From assembly GCF_012934855.1 (NCBI RefSeq), contig NZ_CP051481.1, positions 310,001-374,000 of the forward strand: a DNA stretch of 64,000 bases, given 5' to 3'. Positions 57,649 through 64,000 of this stretch are shown one piece after another (the stretch's first letter is position 1; every line of letters starts with the position of its first letter). Both the position numbers and the translations under genes were made by a program. The stretch is from Mycoplasma phocoenae (GTDB taxonomy: Bacteria > Bacillota_I > Bacilli_A > Mycoplasmatales > Metamycoplasmataceae). Under the pieces are notes generated by a model. That model was given only the letters and a program-made list of their open reading frames with translations, had not been told where the DNA came from and searched no databases.

Positions 57649-59781
57649 TTATAAATCTAACACAAATTCGTTATTTGATATTTTTAATTTCACTTTTTCT
57701 TCAGGATGGATTTCATTTTTTAATATAGCTACAGCTAAAAGATTTTCTATATGTTCTTTAATGTATCTTTTTATAACTCTTGCGCCATCGTCATAATTGT
57801 ATCCATCATTCGCAATTTTGTCGATAACATCATTTGTAAATTCAATGTAGTAATTGTTATGTTTTTTTAATCTTTTTGCTAAATTATTTAGCTCTAATTC
57901 AACAATTTGGTGAATGCTTTCTTTTGTTAGTGCATCAAATGCTATTAAATTGTCAATTCTATTTAAAAATTCAGGTCTTAAATGTTTTAATAATTCCTTT
58001 TTTATTATCTCCATATTATGTTTTTTATTAGCTATTAATGTTGATGCAATATTAGAAGTCATTATTATAATTGTATTTCTAAAGTTTATAAATTTTCCTC
58101 TCGAATCAGTAAGATTACCATTATCCATAATTTGCAATAAAATATTTAAAACATCCGGATGAGCTTTTTCAATTTCATCAAATAAAACTATTGAATAAGG
58201 ATTTCTTCTTATTAATTCTGTCAAATGTCCCCCTTCATTAAAACCAATGTAACCGGGAGGCGATCCAATTAATTTAGACACAGTGTGTTTTTCCATGTAT
58301 TCTGACATGTCTAATCTAATTAATTTATTTTCATCATCAAATAAAGCTGAAGCTAATTTTCTTGAAAGTTCAGTTTTACCTACCCCAGTGGGTCCTAAAA
58401 ATAAGAATGTACCTAGCGGTTGTCTAGGATCATTTACTCCAGCTTTTGATCTTAAAATTGATTGCGACACTAAATGACAAGCATTATCTTGTCCTTTGAT
58501 ATTTTCTTTTAATTCACTTTCTAAATTTAATATTTTATTAATTTCGGTTTTTAATAATTTAGCTACAGGTATTTTTGTTCATTTGGCCACAATTTCTGCA
58601 ACCTCATCTTCATCAACACTTTCTTTTACTAATTTAGAATTTAAGTTATTAATTTTCAATTCATTTTCTTCGAGTTTTTTTTCTAATGAAGGTAATGTAC
58701 CATACATTATTTTGGAAGCTTCCGTGTATTTACCTTCTCCTAAAAGTAATTGTTGTTTGTTTTTTAAATAATCTATTTCGTCTTTTATATTTGACATTGT
58801 GTTAAATAATTCTTTTTCATTGTTTCATTGTTTTGTTAAACGTTTTACTTCAGTATCTAATTCAGTAATTTCCTTATTTAATTCAATTAATTTATTGTTT
58901 TTTTCTTGAGGATTACTATCATCAGATTCAATAGCAAGTTTAGCCATTTTTGCTCTTGCTAAATGCTGACTTGCAATCTCTAATTCCTCAGGTTGTGAAT
59001 TCATTTCTGTTTTTATTGTTGCTGCCGCTTCATCAATTAAATCAATAGCTTTATCTGGTAAAAAACGCTCAGTAATATATCTATCACTTAATTGTGCGGC
59101 CACAACTAAAGCTTGGTCCGTAATTTTAACGCCATGGTATGCTTCAAAACGTTCTTTAATACCTCTTAATATTGTTATGGTGTCTTCAACAGTCGGTTCA
59201 TTAACATAAATTTTTTGCATTCTACGTTCTAATGCTGCATCAGTTTCAATATATTGTCTATATTCATCATTAGTAGTTGCACCAATTAAATGTAATATAC
59301 CTCTAGCCATTAATGGTTTAAAAATATTCGCAGCATCCATTGCGCTTTGATTGTTTTTACCAGCTCCAACTAGCATATGTATTTCGTCAATGAATAATAA
59401 AATATTACCTTCACTTTTTTCAACAACATCAATTAATTTTTTAAGCCTTTCTTCGAATTGGCCTTGATACATAGCTCCAGCTATCATAGCACTTAAATCT
59501 ATTTCTCATAATTCTTTATTCAATAAATCATTAGGAACTTGTTTTTCCACAATTTTACGAGCCAACCCTTCAACAATAGCGGTTTTACCAGTGCCTGGTT
59601 CACCAACGAGAACTGGATTATTTTTAGTTTTTCTAGATAGTATTCTAATTAATCTTCTTATTTCTTCATCACGATTAATAACAGGTTCTAATTTGTTTTC
59701 CTTGGCAAGAGCAATTAAGTCTCTACCGTATTCCCTTAATACTTCTTTACCTTCTAAATTTGTTTGTCATTTTGCGTTCAT
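57649..59781 (-). CDS. clpB: ATP-dependent disaggregase ClpB
   Basis: 710 residues. Two AAA+ modules: Walker A GEPGTGKT near residue 59 and GPTGVGKT in the second, each with Walker B; a coiled-coil middle domain lies at about 260-385. The N-terminal substrate domain (about 140 residues in E. coli ClpB) is missing: the protein starts just before the first AAA+ module, at MNAKWQTNL. GGAGG precedes this ATG, so the short form is the real one. A CIRCE operator lies 35 bases upstream. It works with DnaK/DnaJ on aggregates. Confidence 0.95.
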
Positions 59782-59815
59782 TTTGCCTCCTTAAATTTAA
59801 TGATATATCTATATT

Positions 59816-59842
59816 TTAGCACTCTAAATCAAAGAGTGCCAA
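59816..59842. promoter_or_regulatory. CIRCE operator before clpB
   Basis: TTAGCACTC-N9-GAGTGCCAA matches the HrcA binding consensus with a single change. It lies 35 bases before clpB on the opposite strand. Confidence 0.92.
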
Positions 59843-59922
59843 ATAATAATTAATTTTTTTATTACAGGTTTTAGCAAATTAAATTGCATTTTGTAGTTTA
59901 ACCTTTAATTACTAATATATGG

Positions 59923-59952
59923 TGGTAAAATTAAAATAAGGTTTTTAACCTT
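59923..59952 (+). promoter_or_regulatory. extended -10 and 5'-end hairpin of the atp operon
   Basis: TGGTAAAAT (59923-59931) is an extended -10. About 7 bases on, at the expected mRNA start, AAGGTT-TTT-AACCTT (59938-59952) forms a perfect hairpin, 8 bases before the first ATG. No ribosome site is seen. Confidence 0.5.
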
Positions 59953-59960
59953 GTAAAAAT

Positions 59961-60407
59961 ATGTTAAATAAGACTTTGAATATTAAAAAAACATTTATAT
60001 ATTCTCAAATAGTGATAATCACTATTCTTTTAGTGTTTTTTTCTATTTATTCGATATGAGATTATTCGTATTACTGAGGATTTATCGTTGGTTTGATCAA
60101 CTATGTTACTATTCAAATATGACACATAATTGTTGTGAGAACATCTTTAAAACCCAATAAGCAACCAAAAACAATCAAAATAATTATGATGTTTTGATGT
60201 GAATTGGCAATTACGATTATTTGCTGCTTATACATATTTTTAATAAACAAAGTATTCGCAAAATATGGATTTCCCAATAGTAATTTAGCTACATATCCAG
60301 TCAATATTTATGGTTATATAACCGCATTTAGTACCGTGATATTTAGTTTATTAATTACCGGGATAACAATGTATATATTTTCAAAAAGAAAGGAGAAAAA
60401 TGGATAA
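59961..60407 (+). CDS. atpI-like membrane protein (MG406-type), first gene of the atp operon
   Basis: 148 residues with four hydrophobic segments. Size, topology and position directly before atpB fit the poorly conserved AtpI/MG406 proteins, thought to help assemble the c-ring or bring in ions. No catalytic motif. It overlaps atpB by 8 bases, and the ribosome site of atpB (AAAGGAG) lies in its coding end. The identity rests mainly on gene order. Confidence 0.7.
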
Positions 60408-61200
60408 ATTATTTGGGCATTGAGCTTTGAATGATGATTCAGCTTGAGGAAATGATTTACCGCAAAACAACCCATTAATTAGTTTGATATTTTTAACAAT
60501 TCTAATTGTTGCATTTTCAATATTAGTGTTTGTTTATGCGAAGCGTTCCAAAGTTGAAAGAGCACCTTCAAAGTTAATTATTGTTGTTGAACAGTACATT
60601 ATGTTCATTGATGATATGACGGACCAAGGATCTCAAGGACGACTTACAAAAACCGCTCCTTATTTCTTTAGTTTATTCACTTTCTTAGCAATTGGAAATA
60701 TGCTTTCAATTTTTGGGTTAGCGCCTATTGCAATGTCGATTACAGCTGTATTCACGTTGTCTGCGATAACATGAATAGGAACTATTATTCTAGGAGCTTG
60801 CACTCACAAATTGAAATATTGAAAAGAATGAATAAATCCTTTAGACTGAATCGGAAAAGTAACTCCGATATTAAGTTTAACATTCCGTATGTTTGGTAAC
60901 ATTTCCGGTGGAGCTTTATTAGTTATCTTGCTCGAAGCATTTTTAACATGAATATGAAGTTCTATATTCGGATTTACAAGTGGATCAACCGGGGAACAAA
61001 TAAACTTGATATCAATACTTATTATTCCTTGATTAAGTTTATATTTCGATTTATTTGATTCAATTCTGCAGGCTTTTGTGTTTGTTGTTTTATCGATAAG
61101 TTATTGAACGTTATCGATGGCGCAGACTGAGCAAAATGAGTCAAAAAAACAAGTTAGAAACAAAATGAAAAACATTATAAAAACAAGTCAAAACAATTAA
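60400..61200 (+). CDS. atpB: ATP synthase subunit a
   Basis: 266-residue Fo subunit that forms the proton half-channels. The helix carrying the essential Arg is TPILSLTFRMFGNISGGAL, the typical subunit-a signature (RLFGN). About five or six hydrophobic segments. Start behind AAAGGAG, inside the previous gene. Confidence 0.93.
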
Positions 61201-61216
61201 CTTTAAAGGAGATAAA

Positions 61217-61501
61217 ATGAATGATATTATTGTAAACGCATTTGATGCGTCAAAAGCGAAAGAAGTTGGAAGCAACGGGCTTTCATATGGATTAGCACTA
61301 GTTGGTGCAGGACTAGCAATGTTAGGAGCTGGAGGAGCAGGTATTGGTCAAGGTATTGCAGTTGCTAAAGTTGCGGAAGCAATTGGACGTAACCCTGAAG
61401 CTAAATCAAAACTTAACTCTACAATGTTCATCGGGCTTTCAATCATTGAAACATGTGCTATTTATTGTTTCGTTATCGCATTGCTAATTATTTTCGTATA
61501 G
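61217..61501 (+). CDS. atpE: ATP synthase subunit c
   Basis: 94 residues forming the rotating c-ring. Two helices are joined by a polar loop (AEAIGRNPEAKSKL), and the ion-binding Glu is in SIIETCAIYCFV. The Gly/Ala-rich first helix (LAMLGAGGAGIGQGIAVA) is standard. An N-terminal extension of about 20 residues is usual in mycoplasmas. AAAGGAGAT precedes the ATG. Confidence 0.95.
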   Translation: MNDIIVNAFDASKAKEVGSNGLSYGLALVGAGLAMLGAGGAGIGQGIAVAKVAEAIGRNPEAKSKLNSTMFIGLSIIETCAIYCFVIALLIIFV

Positions 61502-61514
61502 AAATATATTAAAA

Positions 61515-62057
61515 ATGACACATATTCAATTAATGAGTGAAGGCGGAGTTAATGAAGAATTAAAAAATGTCTTCACAAACTTTGCATTTCAATTACCTTA
61601 TTTTATTTTTACAATTATTTCTTTTGTTGTAACAATTCTAGTTTTAACTTTTTTAGTATATAAACCAGTTAAAAAAGCTTTGAAAAAAAGACAAGAATTT
61701 ATACAAAAAAATATTGATGATTCAGTGCAAGCTAAAACAGCAGCTATTGAACTTCAAAACGAAGCAAACGAATCATTAATCGAAACATATAGAAAAGCAG
61801 ATATGATCATCCATGATGCTAAAATTGATGGAGAAAAAATCGTTGACGTCTTAACAAAAGATGCAAAGGCTAAAGCAGAACACATGATTCAACAAACAAA
61901 TATTTCAATCAATAAAGGTTGACGTGATTTTGAAAAAGAAGAAAAACGTATTATCACTGAAAACGCTATTGAAATTGCTAAAAAAATTATCGGTCGCGAA
62001 ATAAAGGACGAAGAAAATAAAAAAATGATTCAACAATTATTAGATGAGGCATCATAA
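61515..62057 (+). CDS. atpF: ATP synthase subunit b
   Basis: 180-residue stator subunit. One membrane helix (about residues 28-50), then a long charged helix with KKRQEFIQKNIDDS and Ala/Lys/Glu repeats, ending in KIIGREIKDEENKKMIQ that docks to delta. Continuous only with one TGA as Trp. No lipobox is seen, unlike b subunits of some mycoplasmas. The start has no clear ribosome site, so coupling to atpE is likely. Confidence 0.92.
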
Positions 62058-62060
62058 AAC

Positions 62061-62594
62061 ATGTTAGAAAAAGAAAAAATCCAAAATTACGCAATCGCTC
62101 TTTTTGAACTATCCACAGAGCAAAACAAAACTGATGAGTTTTATATTCAATTCAAAAAGATTACATCAGCATTTAGAGATGAACCTGATTTTGCTAAAGT
62201 TTTGAACTCTTATTCAATACCAAATGAAGACAAATATAAAATGATTGACAATGTTTTCAGTGGTAATGATCAATTGATTATTAATTTTATTAAGATACTA
62301 TCAAAAGAGCATATGATAACTAAAATTGTGTACATTTACGAAGTTTTCAGAAACTTTTATTATGAAGCTAAAAAAATCAAAAGAGGAACTATTTTCTCTA
62401 CAACGCCACTTACTGAAAAAGAAATTGAGCAATTTACTCAAAAATATTCAATTATGTTTAATTTCAATCTAATTCTAAAAAACAGAATAGATAAAAGTAT
62501 TATAGGTGGAGTAAAAATCGTAATTGATGATATTGTGATTGATAACACAATACTAAATCAATTAAATAAATTAAAAGACTCAATATTAAAATAA
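62061..62594 (+). CDS. atpH: ATP synthase subunit delta
   Basis: 177 residues, F1 stalk subunit joining b to alpha. The N-terminal [10 protein letters not shown] and the C-terminal [20 protein letters not shown] are the OSCP/delta signatures. It starts 3 bases after the stop of atpF and ends 10 bases before atpA. Confidence 0.93.
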   Translation: MLEKEKIQNYAIALFELSTEQNKTDEFYIQFKKITSAFRDEPDFAKVLNSYSIPNEDKYKMIDNVFSGNDQLIINFIKILSKEHMITKIVYIYEVFRNFYYEAKKIKRGTIFSTTPLTEKEIEQFTQKYSIMFNFNLILKNRIDKSIIGGVKIVIDDIVIDNTILNQLNKLKDSILK

Positions 62595-62604
62595 AGGAGG
62601 ACAA

Positions 62605-64000
62605 ATGCCATTAAAACCAAATGACCTTAGTGCAATAATTAAAAAACAAATTAAAAACTTTGCAAAAGTTATTTCAACTGAAGAAATCGGTGAGATTGTA
62701 ACATTGGGAGACGGTATTGCATTGGTTTCAGGTCTTGATAATGCCAAATTGGGTGAATTATTAGACATGGGTAACGATGTGTATGGAATGGTTCTAAACT
62801 TAGAAGAAGAACTTGTTGGTGTTGTTATTATGGGTGATACTAACAAGTTAACTGAAGGTTCAGAAGTTAAAAGAACAAACAAAGTCATATCTACAACAGT
62901 TGGTGATGAATTACTTGGTCGCGTTGTTGACGCGTTAGCAAATCCTATTGATGGACAAGGAAAAATTGATGCTGAGTTAACAAGTGAAATTTTTAAAGTA
63001 GCGCCAGGAATAATGACACGTCAATCTGTTGACCAACCTTTGGAAACTGGAATTATTGCTATTGATTCAATGGTGCCAATTGGTAGAGGACAACGTGAGC
63101 TTATTATCGGTGATCGTCAAACAGGTAAAACATCAATAGCGATTGACGCGATACTAAATCAAAAAGGTAAAAACATACATTGTATTTATGTTGCAATAGG
63201 TCAAAAAAATTCAACAGTTTCTCAAATTGTTGAACAACTAAAAAAAGATGATGCATTGGAATATACAACAATTATTAATGCGTCAGCATCTGAAAGCGCA
63301 CCACTTCAATATATTGCTCCTTATACTGGAGTAACTATTGCTGAGTACTGAATGTCAAAAGGGAAGGATGTTTTAATAGTTTATGACGATTTAACTAAAC
63401 ATGCAGTTGCATATCGTACATTGTCATTATTATTACGTAGACCTCCAGGTAGAGAAGCTTACCCAGGGGACGTATTTTACTTACATTCACAATTATTAGA
63501 ACGTTCAGCACGTTTAAATAGCGAAAATGGTGGTGGATCATGTACAGCCTTACCAATCATTGAAACACAAGTTGGAGATATTTCAGCTTATATACCTACC
63601 AACGTTATTTCAATTACAGATGGTCAAATTTTTACTAAAGAAGATTTATTTAACTCAGGGCAACGTCCGGCAGTTGATGTTGGCTTCAGTGTTAGCCGGG
63701 TTGGTGGAGCAGCACAAATTAAAGCCATGAAACAAGTATCAAGTTCATTAAAACTAGAATTGGCTCAATATAATGAAATGCAAGCTTTTGCTCAGTTCGG
63801 TTCTGACTTAGATGAAAGTACAAGATCAATACTTGATCACGGTGCAAAAGTTTATGAATTCTTAAAACAACCACAAGGTCAACCAATAAATCAAATTGAT
63901 CAATCGCTATTATTGTTCTGTATTAAATATCGTTTAACAAACCCTATACCTAAAGAAAACATAAATGAATTTAAAAATCAATTCTTATCGTTCTTTAAAC
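62605..64000 (+). CDS. atpA: ATP synthase subunit alpha (3' end outside window)
   Basis: 465 residues visible of about 515-525. The P-loop GDRQTGKTS is at about residues 169-177, after [32 protein letters not shown] and [14 protein letters not shown]-like stretches follow ([14 protein letters not shown] here). A non-hydrolysing alpha subunit of F1. AAAGGAGGAC is a strong ribosome site. The frame runs off the window edge in the C-terminal helical domain. Confidence 0.96.

Noticed and set aside
1-64000. Dozens of apparently broken genes with in-frame TGA, which could be read as pseudogenes
   Set aside because: All resolve to full-length family proteins when TGA is Trp, so they are intact under genetic code 4. 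No frameshift was needed for any annotated gene.

Overview
The window comes from a wall-less mollicute, Mycoplasma in the broad sense. It is very A+T rich, and every long gene stays open only when TGA is read as Trp (genetic code 4). Genes end in TAA or TAG, TGG is very rare, and release factor 1 (prfA) is present. A HinT-complex-like P80/P60 pair, a phosphoketolase and typical mycoplasma membrane proteins suggest the hominis/synoviae side of the genus, but the species cannot be fixed from sequence alone. I saw no rRNA, tRNA, CRISPR array, insertion sequence or prophage.

Layout. 1-4.3 kb: end of an amino-acid permease, two membrane-protein genes on the minus strand, rpmB and an orphan ABC ATPase. 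4.4-6 kb: prs-rsmG. 6.2-15.2 kb: a giant 2743-residue FtsX-type permease and its MacB/LolD-like ATPase. 15.3-16.6 kb, minus strand: tpx and a degenerate LicD-like protein. 16.8-20.7 kb: P80/P60-like membrane protein and lipoprotein. 20.8-28.2 kb: lepA, plsY, deoB, a PLP racemase-like gene, pyk and a YigZ/IMPACT protein. 28.2-32.4 kb: an acidic protein of unknown function, rluD and two membrane proteins of unknown function. 32.5-36.7 kb: prfA, a small membrane protein behind a poly-A promoter, prmC, an OsmC-like gene and dnaJ. 37-41 kb: cmk-der-gpsA-HU, with convergent recU. 41.3-47.7 kb: acpS-plsC-scpA-scpB-pseudouridine synthase-gatC-gatA-gatB. 47.7-54.6 kb: YihY-like protein, ECF S component, a degenerate Opp-type ABC protein and valS. 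54.7-59.8 kb: cdd, xfp and clpB. 59.9-64 kb: the F1Fo ATP synthase operon, running off the edge inside atpA.

Functional themes. Energy: phosphopentomutase, phosphoketolase, pyruvate kinase and ATP synthase fit salvage of nucleoside ribose to acetyl phosphate and ATP. Lipids: gpsA, plsY, plsC and acpS give a minimal phosphatidate route. Translation: prfA with its methylase prmC, gatCAB for Gln-tRNA, valS, lepA and three rRNA-modification genes. Stress: dnaJ and clpB each carry a CIRCE operator, implying an HrcA repressor elsewhere.

Most notable. (1) A 16-A tract fills the 17-bp spacer of a promoter, the layout of phase-variable lipoprotein promoters. (2) An Opp-type ABC ATPase has lost Walker A, signature and Walker B residues and carries an insertion of several hundred residues. 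(3) A LicD-fold protein lacks its catalytic aspartates. (4) The permease has very large extracellular parts. (5) Several genes without a Shine-Dalgarno sequence have a -10 box 6-10 nt before the ATG, which suggests leaderless mRNAs.
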